Source: Pseudonocardia humida (GTDB lineage Bacteria; Actinomycetota; Actinomycetes; Mycobacteriales; Pseudonocardiaceae). Taken from it: a DNA stretch of 64,000 bases. Made by a program: the position numbers and the translations under genes. The notes under the pieces were generated by a model. That model saw only the letters and a program-made list of their open reading frames with translations, was not told the origin of the DNA and made no database searches. Shown one piece after another: positions 17,473 to 25,420 of this stretch. Every line of letters starts with the position of its first letter. The stretch's first letter is position 1. Location of the stretch: NCBI RefSeq assembly GCF_023898865.1, contig NZ_JAGSOV010000023.1, positions 124,001 through 188,000 on the forward strand, read 5' to 3'.

Positions 17473-19125
17473 TCAGACCCCGGCGGTCTCGTTCTCGCGC
17501 ATCTCGAAGCCCTCGTAGCCGGCCGCGGCGACCTCGCCGAGCTTCTGGCGGTAGGCGCCGTGCCCGGCCATGTAGAACATCACGGCGTTCTTCTTGCCCG
17601 GGATGTTCGCCCCGAAGATCCACGAGTCGGCCTGCGGGAACAGCGTCGCGTTCGCGATCTCCTCGCAGGTGGTGGTCCACCCGGCCTCCGCCTCCGCGGT
17701 GGGCTCGACCGTGCGCACCCCGGTCCGCTCGGCCTCCCCGATCAGCCCGGAGATCCACTCGACCTGCGCCTCGATGCTCGGCGGCAGGTTGGTGAACGGG
17801 CCGTTCGGCCCCAGGATCATGAACATGTTCGGGAAGCCGGACTTCGACACGCCCAGGTAGCTGGTGGGGCCCTCGGTCCAGTGCTCGTCGATGTGGCGGC
17901 CGCCGCGACCGCGCAGGTCCATGCTCCGGTAGTTGCCGTCGACGGCGTCGAACCCGGTCGCCAGGACCAGCACGTCGAGCTCGTGCTCGACGCCGTCGGC
18001 GGTGCGCACACCGGCCGGGGTGATCCTCTGGATCGGGTTCTCCTTGATCGAGACCAGCTCGACGTCGTCCCGGTTGTAGGTCTCGTAGTAGCCCTCGTTG
18101 CACAGCGGGCGCTTGGCGTAGAGGTCGGTCGGGGTGAGCTTGCGGGCGGTCTCCGGGTCCTCGACGATCTCGGCGATCTTCGAGCGGATGAACGCCGCCG
18201 CGGCCGCGTTCGCCTCCGGGTCGGTGGCGATGTCGCAGAAGGTGCCGAACATGAACCGGAAGCCGTTGCCCTTGTCCCAGTTCTCCTGGAACACCCGGCG
18301 GCGCTCGTCCTCGGAGACGCTCATCGCGTGCACGTCGCTCTCCTGGAACCCGAACGCGACGACCGAGCCGCGGACCTGCTCCCAGATCGCGTCGAAGTCG
18401 GCCTTGGTCCGCTCGACCTCGGCCTTGTCCACCGGGCGGTTGCCGGACGGCACGCTGTACTGCGGCGAGCGCTGGAAGACCGTCAGGTGCCCCGCCATCC
18501 GCGCGGCGGCCACGATGAACTGGCAGCCGGTGGAGCCGGTGCCGATCACCCCGACCCGCTTTCCGGTGATGTCCAGGTCCTGCGGCCAGGCGTTGGTGTG
18601 CACCAGGTCGCCCGCGAAGTCGTCCAGCCCGGGGATGTCGGGGACGTTGCTCTTGGCCAGCAGCCCGAGCGCGTTGACCAGGTACCGGCTGGTGAGCGTC
18701 TCACCGGTGCTGGTGGTGACCCGCCACAGGTCGGTGTCCTCGTCGAAGGCGGCCCCGGTCACCTCGGTGTTCAGCGCGATGTCGCGGCCCAGGTCGAAGC
18801 GCTCGACGACGTGCTCCAGGTAGGCGAGCACGTCGGGCTGGTCCAGGTAGCGGGTGCTCCAGTCCCACTCCTGCAGCAGGTCCTGGTCGAAGGAGTAGCG
18901 GTAGACGAAGCCCTCGGTGTCGGACTTCGCGCCGGGGTACCGGTTGAAGTACCAGGTGCCGCCGACCCCGCCGCCCTTCTCGAACGCCCGCACCGTCAGG
19001 CCGAGCTCGTTGCGCAGCTTGTGCAGCATGTAGATGCCGCCGAACCCGGCGCCGACGATGATGGCGTCGACGTCGGCGGTGCGGGTGCGCGCCGCGTCGG
19101 GTGATCCGCTCGCGAGCTCGCTCAT
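17473..19125 (-). CDS. Baeyer-Villiger flavin monooxygenase
   Basis: The 550-residue class B flavoprotein inserts oxygen next to a ketone using NADPH and O2. The FAD Rossmann motif is GAGFGG (25-30), the NADPH motif is GTGSTG (195-200), and the BVMO fingerprint FxGxxxHxxxW is present as FAGDLVHTNAW (170-180). Length and motifs match the cyclohexanone/phenylacetone monooxygenase type. ATG at 19125 has AGGAGGACC upstream. The gene lies 52 bp downstream of an esterase on the same strand. The pair is the classical ketone-to-ester-to-alcohol-plus-acid sequence known from acetone and cyclic-ketone degraders. The actual ketone is unknown. Confidence 0.93.
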   Translation of the reverse strand: MSELASGSPDAARTRTADVDAIIVGAGFGGIYMLHKLRNELGLTVRAFEKGGGVGGTWYFNRYPGAKSDTEGFVYRYSFDQDLLQEWDWSTRYLDQPDVLAYLEHVVERFDLGRDIALNTEVTGAAFDEDTDLWRVTTSTGETLTSRYLVNALGLLAKSNVPDIPGLDDFAGDLVHTNAWPQDLDITGKRVGVIGTGSTGCQFIVAAARMAGHLTVFQRSPQYSVPSGNRPVDKAEVERTKADFDAIWEQVRGSVVAFGFQESDVHAMSVSEDERRRVFQENWDKGNGFRFMFGTFCDIATDPEANAAAAAFIRSKIAEIVEDPETARKLTPTDLYAKRPLCNEGYYETYNRDDVELVSIKENPIQRITPAGVRTADGVEHELDVLVLATGFDAVDGNYRSMDLRGRGGRHIDEHWTEGPTSYLGVSKSGFPNMFMILGPNGPFTNLPPSIEAQVEWISGLIGEAERTGVRTVEPTAEAEAGWTTTCEEIANATLFPQADSWIFGANIPGKKNAVMFYMAGHGAYRQKLGEVAAAGYEGFEMRENETAGV

Positions 19126-19177
19126 GGGTCCTCCTGCGATGTCCGGGACGGGTTGGGGGGTGGGGTCGACCGGCCGG

Positions 19178-20107
19178 TCAGCCGCGGTACCACTTCGCGA
19201 TCTCGGCGATCTCCACGTCGGCCTCCGGCGCGGTGCCGGCCAGGCACGGGAAGACGTGCTGCATGCCCTCGGCGATCGACAGCGTGACGTCGACGCCGGC
19301 CGCCGCGGCCTTCTCGGCGACCCGGGTGGCGTTGTCGACCAGCGTCTCCGCGGAGCCCGCGTTGACGTAGAGCCGCGGGAAGCCGGTGAAGTCGGCGTAG
19401 AGCGGGTTGGCCAGCGGTGTCCTCGGGTCGATCTCGCCACCGGCGAGGACGCCGGCGATCATGCCTTCCAGCAGGGCCTCGGTGACCAGGGCGTCGGTCG
19501 CGGCGTTGGTCTTGAGCGACTCGCCCGCGTTCTCCATGTCCAGCCACGGCGAGAACGCGATCACCCCGCCGGGCAGCGGCCTGCCCTGCTCGCGCAGCGC
19601 CAGCGGGATGGCGATGGCCAGGTTGCCGCCCGCCGAGTCGCCCGCCGTGGTGATGTCGGCGGGCGCGATCCCCCGCTCGGTGAGCGCGACGAACGCCGAG
19701 ACGCCGTCCTCGACCTGCGCCGGGTGCGGGTGCTCGGGGGCGCGGCGGTAGTCGAGCACGAACGCGGTGACGCCCAGCGCCTTGGCCACGTGCGCGGCCA
19801 GCTTGCGGTGGCTCGACGCCGAGCCGACGGCGAACCCCCCGCCGTGGGTGTAGAGCAGCACCTTCGAGGTGTCCGCGCCGATCGGCAGCGCCCAGATCCC
19901 GGGGACGCCGCCGACGGTCTCCTCGCGGTAGGTCACGTCCTCCGGCTCGCGGGCGGCCTGGTGCCACTCGTCGAAGATGCTGCGGAACAGCCGCGTGGTC
20001 AGCTCGGGTGTGGTCGCGATGATGTCGGACCAGTCGGCGTAGAGCGCGCGCAGCGCGTCCGACTCGGCCGAGGTGCCCGCTGGACGGGTCGATGGCGCCG
20101 TCGTCAT
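19178..20107 (-). CDS. alpha/beta hydrolase, HSL-type esterase
   Basis: The 309-residue esterase is of the hormone-sensitive-lipase class. The oxyanion motif is HGGG (88-91), the nucleophile elbow is GDSAGG with S158, and the catalytic His is in MQHVF near the C-terminus. No signal peptide is seen. It is the first gene of the two-gene esterase-BVMO operon and probably cleaves the ester made by the monooxygenase. It is divergent from the AcoR-like regulator, with a 202-bp shared control region that contains repeated GTTCC/GGAAC elements. Confidence 0.92.
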   Translation of the reverse strand: MTTAPSTRPAGTSAESDALRALYADWSDIIATTPELTTRLFRSIFDEWHQAAREPEDVTYREETVGGVPGIWALPIGADTSKVLLYTHGGGFAVGSASSHRKLAAHVAKALGVTAFVLDYRRAPEHPHPAQVEDGVSAFVALTERGIAPADITTAGDSAGGNLAIAIPLALREQGRPLPGGVIAFSPWLDMENAGESLKTNAATDALVTEALLEGMIAGVLAGGEIDPRTPLANPLYADFTGFPRLYVNAGSAETLVDNATRVAEKAAAAGVDVTLSIAEGMQHVFPCLAGTAPEADVEIAEIAKWYRG

Positions 20108-20309
20108 CCGGTTCCTCCTCGAACGTTCCCGCTGTGTGCGGATCAACTTGCGGATCACTGTGGCGAGCGATCCGCCCCCGCGGCTGTTCCGATTTGGAAC
20201 GGCGGGCACTGGCGGCCGGGTGGCCCCATCAGGCACATTGGGCGGGCGCCTGCGGCGCTGCCGGCGAACCCGCGGGTCGGCGCCGCCCGCGACGGACCAC
20301 GGGGCAACG
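20108..20309. promoter_or_regulatory. divergent control region with GTTCC/GGAAC repeats
   Basis: The 202-bp region between the esterase and the regulator holds GAACGTTC (20121-20128), a further GTTCC at 20111-20115 and a spaced inverted repeat GTTCC-GATTT-GGAAC (20186-20200). A direct repeat GCGGATCA occurs twice around 20139-20157. This is locally AT-richer than the surroundings. These are plausible binding sites for the adjacent Fis-type regulator; this is inferred from symmetry and position. Confidence 0.5.
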
Positions 20310-22079
20310 ATGCGTCGAGACCAGATCCGGCACCTGCCGACGATGACGTCGGCCCAGCGCGAGCGCACCCGCCGCAGCCGGGAGGCGCTCGTCGACGGCG
20401 GCCTGCTGGCCGAGCCGCCGGGGCGCAGCGGCGTCCCGCGCCACATCGAGCGGAGCTGGCGGCGGTGCGTGGGCGATGAGGTCCCCGTCGACCCCGAGCT
20501 CATCGCCTACCGCGATCCGGACGACGTCCTGCCGGTGCTGCGCCGCGCCGCGGGGCCGGTGCTCGACCGGCTCGCCGACAGCTTCGCCGAGGTGCCGGTG
20601 GCCATGGTGCTGTCCGACGCGACCGGGCGCATCGTGATGCGGTACGTCGCCGTCCGCAGCCAGCGCGACGTCATGGACCGGGCCAGCGCCGCGGAGGGGT
20701 TCGACTACTCCGAGCCCTCGATCGGCACGAACGGCATCGGCACCGTGCTCGTCGAGCGCGGACCGGTGCTGGTCCGTGGCCCGGAGCACTACAACTCCCG
20801 GCTGGAGGGCCTGACCTGCGCGGGCACCCCGGTCTTCGAGCCGCACACCGGGCGGATGGTCGGCACGTTCTCGCTGGCCTGCTCGCTGCGCGACGTCCAC
20901 CCGCTGATGACGGTGATGGCCGGCGACATCGGTCGCCAGATCGAGGCGCGGATCCTGGAGGAGGCCGGGGCCCGCCACCGCCACCTGGTGCAGGCCTACC
21001 TCCTCGCCGACCGGGGCGGCGGCGCCGTGCTCGTCGTCGACGAGCGCACCGTGCTCGCCAACCGGCCGGGGCTCGTCCACACCGGCCCGGAGCTGCACCC
21101 GCTGCTGTGGCGGTTCCTGCAGGAGCACGGGCCGGGCCGGGCGCGGCGGATGCGGGTGCCGCTGCCGGACGGCCCGCACGACGCCCTGGTCGAGCCGGTC
21201 CTCGACGCCGGTGCCACGGCCTACTGCGTGCGGCTGCTGCCCCAGCGGCCGGGTCCGCGGCCGGAGGGTCCCCCGGCGCTGGACGCCGGCCCCGTCGCGC
21301 CGGTCCCGACCCGCGAACCGCTGCACTTCCACCCCGACGTCGCCCGCCTCCTGGAGGCGGCCGTGCGCCACCGCGAGCTCGTCGCGGTGACCGGGCCCGG
21401 CGGCGCCGGGAAGCTCCGCACGGCGCTGCGCACCCTGCGCAGGCGGGACGCCGACGACCCGCTGGTCGTCGAGCCGCACCTGGACCCCGACTGGTTCGCC
21501 GCCGCGCGCGCCGCCGTGGCCGAGGGCCGCGGGCTGGTGATCCGCCGGGTCCACGAGACCCCGGCGCCGTCGGTCGCGCAGGTGCAGGCACTGGCCGCGG
21601 CGGGCAGCCCGCTCGCCCTCACCGCCGACCTCGCCGCCGCCGACGACGCCGTGCTCGCGATGGTGCGCCAGGTCGCCACCACCGTCGGGCTGCCCGCGCT
21701 GGCGCAGCACCGCGAGCAGCTGCCCGGCCTGGTGCGGGCGGTGCTGGCCGAGCTGCCCGCCCCCGAGTCGGCGACCCGGTTCGCGCCCGCGGTGTGGGAG
21801 CGGTTCAGCACCTGGCACTGGCCCGGCAACCTGGCCGAGCTGCGCACCACCGTCGTCGCGCTGGCCCGCCGGGCGGCGGGCGGCACCGTGCGGGTCGACG
21901 ACCTGCCCGACGAGCTGCGCACCTCCCGGCGCTCACCGGGACTGCTGGAGTCCGCCGAGCGGGCGGCGGTGGCCGAGGCGCTGCGCGCCGCGGGCGGCAA
22001 CCGCAGCCGGGCGGCGCAGGCCCTCGGCATCGGGCGCAACACCCTCTACCGCAAGATGCGGGAGTTCGGGATCAGCTGA
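20310..22079 (+). CDS. GAF - degenerate AAA+ - Fis-type HTH regulator (AcoR/MimR-like)
   Basis: The 589-residue regulator resembles activators of acetoin, ketone and propane/phenol operons. A GAF-type sensor spans about 60-200 (EPSIGTNGIGTVLVERGPV, CAGTPVF). The central part aligns in order with a sigma-54 AAA+ domain but looks reduced: the P-loop is GPGGAGK and I find no GAFTGA loop for sigma-54 contact. The tail WHWPGNLAELRTTV is the usual R-finger/sensor II region, followed by a Fis HTH (GGNRSRAAQALGIGRNTLYRKM). Actinomycetes largely lack sigma-54, so it probably acts as a conventional activator of the divergent esterase-BVMO operon. The start could also be ATG 20343. Confidence 0.85.
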   Translation: MRRDQIRHLPTMTSAQRERTRRSREALVDGGLLAEPPGRSGVPRHIERSWRRCVGDEVPVDPELIAYRDPDDVLPVLRRAAGPVLDRLADSFAEVPVAMVLSDATGRIVMRYVAVRSQRDVMDRASAAEGFDYSEPSIGTNGIGTVLVERGPVLVRGPEHYNSRLEGLTCAGTPVFEPHTGRMVGTFSLACSLRDVHPLMTVMAGDIGRQIEARILEEAGARHRHLVQAYLLADRGGGAVLVVDERTVLANRPGLVHTGPELHPLLWRFLQEHGPGRARRMRVPLPDGPHDALVEPVLDAGATAYCVRLLPQRPGPRPEGPPALDAGPVAPVPTREPLHFHPDVARLLEAAVRHRELVAVTGPGGAGKLRTALRTLRRRDADDPLVVEPHLDPDWFAAARAAVAEGRGLVIRRVHETPAPSVAQVQALAAAGSPLALTADLAAADDAVLAMVRQVATTVGLPALAQHREQLPGLVRAVLAELPAPESATRFAPAVWERFSTWHWPGNLAELRTTVVALARRAAGGTVRVDDLPDELRTSRRSPGLLESAERAAVAEALRAAGGNRSRAAQALGIGRNTLYRKMREFGIS

Positions 22080-22165
22080 CCCAGGCGCCCCCTACCGGAC
22101 GGCGACCCGCGATGAACCGTCGAGGACGGCTGGAGACCCCGGCCGGCGAGGAGGAACCGCCCCAC

Positions 22166-22855
22166 ATGCCGCCCCTGCGCATCGACGCCGTCGTGTTCGA
22201 CGTCCTGGGCACCCTGGTCGACGAGCCCGCCGGCATCCGGGCCGCGGTCCGCGCCGCGGCCCCGCACCGCGACGAGGGCTCGGTATCGGAGCTGCTCGCC
22301 CTGTGGCAGGCCCACGTCGAGCGCGAGCAGCAGCGCATCGTCCGCGGTGAGCGCCCGTTCGCGCCCAGCGAGGTCATCGACGGCGAAGCCGCCGAGCTCG
22401 TCGCGGGCCGCGCCGGGATCGCCGACCCCGACGCGGTGGCGGCCCTGGCCGCCGCGGGACAGCGCCTCTCGCCCTGGCCCGACTCCCGGACCGGCCTGGC
22501 CCGGCTGGCCGAGCGATTCCCCCTCATCGGGCTGTCCAACGCCGACCGCTCGGCCCTGCTCCGGCTCAACGCGCACGCCGGGCTGCGGTGGCACCAGGCC
22601 CTGTCCGCCGAGTCCGCCCGGACCTACAAGCCCGCCCCCGCGGTCTACGAGCTCGCCGTGCGCGTCGCCGCCCGTCCGCCCGAGCGCCTGCTCATGGTCG
22701 CCGCCCACGCCTGGGACCTGCGCGGTGCGCAGGCCGTCGGCCTGCGCACCGCCTACGTCGCCCGCCCGGTGGGCGACCCACCGGCTCCGGGCGACCGGTT
22801 CGACCTGCGCGCCCGGGACCTCGACGACCTCGCCGACCAGCTCGACCGGACCTGA
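22166..22855 (+). CDS. HAD-superfamily hydrolase, haloacid dehalogenase type II-like
   Basis: The 229-residue hydrolase has HAD motif I VVFDVLGTLVD (nucleophile Asp in FDV), motif II LSNAD, the lysine motif in ARTYKPAPAVYELA, and the MVAAHAWDLRGAQAVGLRTAYV segment typical of type II haloacid dehalogenases. Motif IV has HAWD rather than the phosphatase DD. ATG 22166 is preferred over the in-frame ATG 22112 because conservation begins at RIDAVVFDV; AGGAGG lies 11 bp upstream, which is rather distant. Whether it dehalogenates or hydrolyses a phosphate ester is open. It follows the regulator on the same strand and ends in a strong terminator. Confidence 0.85.
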   Translation: MPPLRIDAVVFDVLGTLVDEPAGIRAAVRAAAPHRDEGSVSELLALWQAHVEREQQRIVRGERPFAPSEVIDGEAAELVAGRAGIADPDAVAALAAAGQRLSPWPDSRTGLARLAERFPLIGLSNADRSALLRLNAHAGLRWHQALSAESARTYKPAPAVYELAVRVAARPPERLLMVAAHAWDLRGAQAVGLRTAYVARPVGDPPAPGDRFDLRARDLDDLADQLDRT

Positions 22856-22888
22856 CGAGGACGCCCGGCGGGGCCGGGCGTCCTCGTC
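22854..22888. terminator. bidirectional terminator hairpin
   Basis: A perfect 16-bp stem (GACGAGGACGCCCGGC and its complement) with a GGG loop overlaps the stop of the HAD gene and lies 8 bp from the end of the convergent DyP gene. Confidence 0.88.
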
Positions 22889-22895
22889 GGGTCGA

Positions 22896-24134
22896 TCAGC
22901 CCTCCAGCAACCGCCCGCCGACGTACTCACCGGGCGCGCAGCCCGGTGGCACGGCGAAGGCCGCCGAGCCGGTGTGGGTGACCCACAGGTTCAGCACATC
23001 GGACTCGGCCAGCCGGGCCTGCACCGGGACGAACGCGGTGGCCGCGTCGGCCTGGTAGGCCGCGAAGAGCAGCCCCGCCTCCGGGGCGCCGTCGGCGGTC
23101 GGTCCGTCGTCGTAGCTGAACCCCCGGCGCAGCATCCGCTCCGCCGGGCCCCGCGCCTTCGCCCGCAGCGCGTGCGCCGCGGGCGGCACCGCGGCGAACC
23201 CGTCGCCGTCCACGGCCGTCGGGTCGACCTCGTCGAACTCGGTGCCGCCGGTGACCGGAGCGCCGCTGCCCACGCTGCGGCCCACCGACAGCTCCCTGGC
23301 CTCGCGGCCGAGGTCGTCCCAGACGTCGAGGTCCATCCGGATCCGGCGCAGCACGAGCATGCTGCCGTCGACGAACCAGTCGGGCCCGTCGCGCACCCAG
23401 ACCGCGTCGTCGAGCGCGCCGCCGACCTCCGGGTTCTTCGACCCGTCGCGCTGGCCGAACAGGTTGCGCGGCGTGGTGCCGGCCGGCTCGGAACCCCGCG
23501 CCGGACCGAAGCCGCGCTGGGTCCAGCGCACCGTCGCGACGCCGCGGGCGTCCCGCACGAGCCTGCGCACCGCGTAGGAGAGCGGCAGCCGGTCGTCCGA
23601 GCAGACCTGCAGCAGCAGGTCGCCCCCGCTCCAGCGGGGGTCGATGCGGTCGGTGGCGAACGCGGGCAGCGCGCGCACGACCGCCGGGCACTGCTCGGGG
23701 CGGCCGATCGCGTCGAACAGGCCGGGTCCGAAGCCGAAGGTCACCGTCAGCCGCGACGGCAGCGCCACCAGCTCCGGGTCGTCGGCCCCGAGCGGCGACC
23801 GACCGGCGGTGAGCCGCGCGGCGTCATCGCTGAGCAGGCGCAGCAGCCGAGCGACGTCGTCGGCCCCCGAACCCGGGCGCAGGTCGAGCGCCACGAACGC
23901 GGCGTGCGCCTGCACCGGCGCGGTGGTGATGCCGCTCTGGTGCCGCCCGTGGAAGGGGACCGCGTCGGCGCCGACGGGCCCCTGCGGGGCCGCCGCGACC
24001 GGGGCGGGCGGCGGCTCGGCCGACGCCGTGGCGCCGAGCGCTCCGACCGCTCCCCCGCCCAGCGCCGCCGCGCCGCCGAGCAGCAGCCCCCGCCGACCCA
24101 GCACCCGCCGGGACGCGGCGGGACCGGCGGGCAT
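22896..24134 (-). CDS. Tat-exported DyP-type haem peroxidase
   Basis: The 412-residue protein has a twin-arginine leader (SRRVLGRRGLLLGGAAALGG, then ASA cleavage near residue 40), so it is exported folded with haem. The GXXDG motif FGQRDGSKNP carries the distal Asp. The region PAAHALRAKARGPAERMLRRG holds the proximal haem His, and MDLDVWDDL is also typical. It is EfeB/DtpA-like. Its start overlaps the stop of the PCu(A)C chaperone gene (TGATG), so the two are translationally coupled. In Streptomyces a DyP peroxidase (DtpA) and a copper chaperone (ECuC) are likewise neighbours; I infer a similar copper- and peroxide-linked extracytoplasmic role. Confidence 0.92.
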   Translation of the reverse strand: MPAGPAASRRVLGRRGLLLGGAAALGGGAVGALGATASAEPPPAPVAAAPQGPVGADAVPFHGRHQSGITTAPVQAHAAFVALDLRPGSGADDVARLLRLLSDDAARLTAGRSPLGADDPELVALPSRLTVTFGFGPGLFDAIGRPEQCPAVVRALPAFATDRIDPRWSGGDLLLQVCSDDRLPLSYAVRRLVRDARGVATVRWTQRGFGPARGSEPAGTTPRNLFGQRDGSKNPEVGGALDDAVWVRDGPDWFVDGSMLVLRRIRMDLDVWDDLGREARELSVGRSVGSGAPVTGGTEFDEVDPTAVDGDGFAAVPPAAHALRAKARGPAERMLRRGFSYDDGPTADGAPEAGLLFAAYQADAATAFVPVQARLAESDVLNLWVTHTGSAAFAVPPGCAPGEYVGGRLLEG

Positions 24135-24739
24135 CAGCCGCCCTGCCCGGTCGGTGCACCGCCCGGGCCGGACATGCCCGGCGCCGCCTCGCCGTGCTCG
24201 TAGTTCTCCTCCCCGGCGGTGGTCTCCTTGGCCAGCGCCGAGAACCCGGCGGTGGAGCCGTCGCCGAGGGTCAGGGTGACCTCGACGCGGTCGCCGGGCC
24301 GGATCGGGGCGGCCAGATCCATGATCATGATGTGGTCGCCGCCCGGGGCCAGCCGGTGCGGGGCGCCCGGGTCGACGACGAAGCCGCTCTCCTTCGGCTG
24401 CATCGCCATGGTGCCGTCGGCCTTGCCCAGCACCTCGTGCAGCTCGGCGCGCGGCGAGGCGCTGGTCGCCGCGGACACCACGGTGACCGGGGCGCTGCCG
24501 GTCGCGGTGACGGTGCCGAACACGGCGGTCATGCCGCCCTCGGCGGCCTTCACCCACGGGTCGGAGACGACCACGGCCGTCTGCGGCGCCGGGGCCGCGG
24601 CCGCGGCGGGTTCGATCGTCGGTGCGGCGGGGCCGGTCGTGGGTGCGGCGCCGCAGCCGGCGAGCGCGAGCGCGCCCAGGGCCGCGACGAGCAGCGCGCC
24701 GCGTGCGCGGACGGACGCGGCAGGAACAGAGGGGGACAT
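24134..24739 (-). CDS. copper chaperone PCu(A)C lipoprotein
   Basis: The 201-residue lipoprotein has the signal sequence LLVAALGALALAGC, with the lipobox Cys near residue 29. The domain shows the PCu(A)C copper site: H in AELHEVLG, a Met in TMAMQP, and HIMIM near DHIMIMDLAAP, i.e. the H-x(n)-M-x(n)-H-x-M pattern. It has a C-terminal extension rich in His/Gly/Met (EHGEAAPGMSGPGG). Such proteins deliver Cu(I) outside the membrane, for example to the CuA centre of cytochrome oxidase. The ATG at 24739 lies in GGGGGACATG. It is coupled to the DyP peroxidase gene downstream. Confidence 0.93.
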   Translation of the reverse strand: MSPSVPAASVRARGALLVAALGALALAGCGAAPTTGPAAPTIEPAAAAAPAPQTAVVVSDPWVKAAEGGMTAVFGTVTATGSAPVTVVSAATSASPRAELHEVLGKADGTMAMQPKESGFVVDPGAPHRLAPGGDHIMIMDLAAPIRPGDRVEVTLTLGDGSTAGFSALAKETTAGEENYEHGEAAPGMSGPGGAPTGQGG

Positions 24740-24846
24740 GTCAGATCCTCGGGTGTCAGGTGGGACCCGGTCGGACCGCCCGTCGAGCGGGGGTCGGTCG
24801 GGATGTCGGGGCGTGCGGCAGCGCCCCACCCACCACCGTGGATCGG

Positions 24847-25410
24847 TCAGGCGCGCACCGCGGCGGGCGCCCGCGGCGGGCCGCGCCGACCCACGTCGTG
24901 CAGGCCGACCACCCAGCGCCCCAGCGCCGCGGTCACCGGAGCGACCAGCAGCACCCGCACGCTCGCCCGCGGCCGGAACGGCGCGACCACCGCGATCGGC
25001 ACCAGCAGGCCGACGGCCCATTCGGCCATCCGGTCGCCGTGGCTGAGCAGGAACCCCAGCACCACCGCCGCGAGCGCGTGCGCGGCCAGCATCGTCGGCG
25101 CGTTCGCGCCGCCGAACTGCCCGCCGTGCGCCATGTGCCCGTGGCCCGCGTGCGGGGAGTCGGCGGCGAACGCGAAGTGCAGCAGCGCCTGGGCGACGAC
25201 GAGCCCGGCCGCGGTGCCCGCAGTGCCCCGGCGCCTGCGGGCCATGGCCGTCGCCGACGCCTCGACGAGCGCGACCAGCCCGACCACCAGCGGCAGCGCC
25301 GGCAGCGCCCCGCCCGCGGTGACGTGCGCCCCCACCGCCAGCCCGACCGCGGAGACGGCGAACGCGGCCGACCGCAGCCGCCGGACGGCTCCCGGGGTCG
25401 GCGCGCTCAC
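24847..25410 (-). CDS. integral membrane protein with His-rich loop
   Basis: The 187-residue protein has about five transmembrane segments and one exposed loop HAGHGHMAHGGQ (about residues 87-98) that could bind Cu or another soft metal. I do not recognise a named family; similar small membrane proteins accompany PCu(A)C and CopC-like genes in actinobacteria. It sits 107 bp upstream of the PCu(A)C gene on the same strand and 10 bp after the RsbP-like gene, so it may belong to either transcript. A role in metal handling is inferred from the loop and neighbours. Confidence 0.7.
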   Translation of the reverse strand: MSAPTPGAVRRLRSAAFAVSAVGLAVGAHVTAGGALPALPLVVGLVALVEASATAMARRRRGTAGTAAGLVVAQALLHFAFAADSPHAGHGHMAHGGQFGGANAPTMLAAHALAAVVLGFLLSHGDRMAEWAVGLLVPIAVVAPFRPRASVRVLLVAPVTAALGRWVVGLHDVGRRGPPRAPAAVRA

Positions 25411-25420
25411 GCCCGGCAGC

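Noticed and set aside
20310-22079. Sigma-54 enhancer-binding protein.
   Set aside because: No GAFTGA motif was found, the P-loop is altered, and no -24/-12 promoter is visible in the divergent gap.
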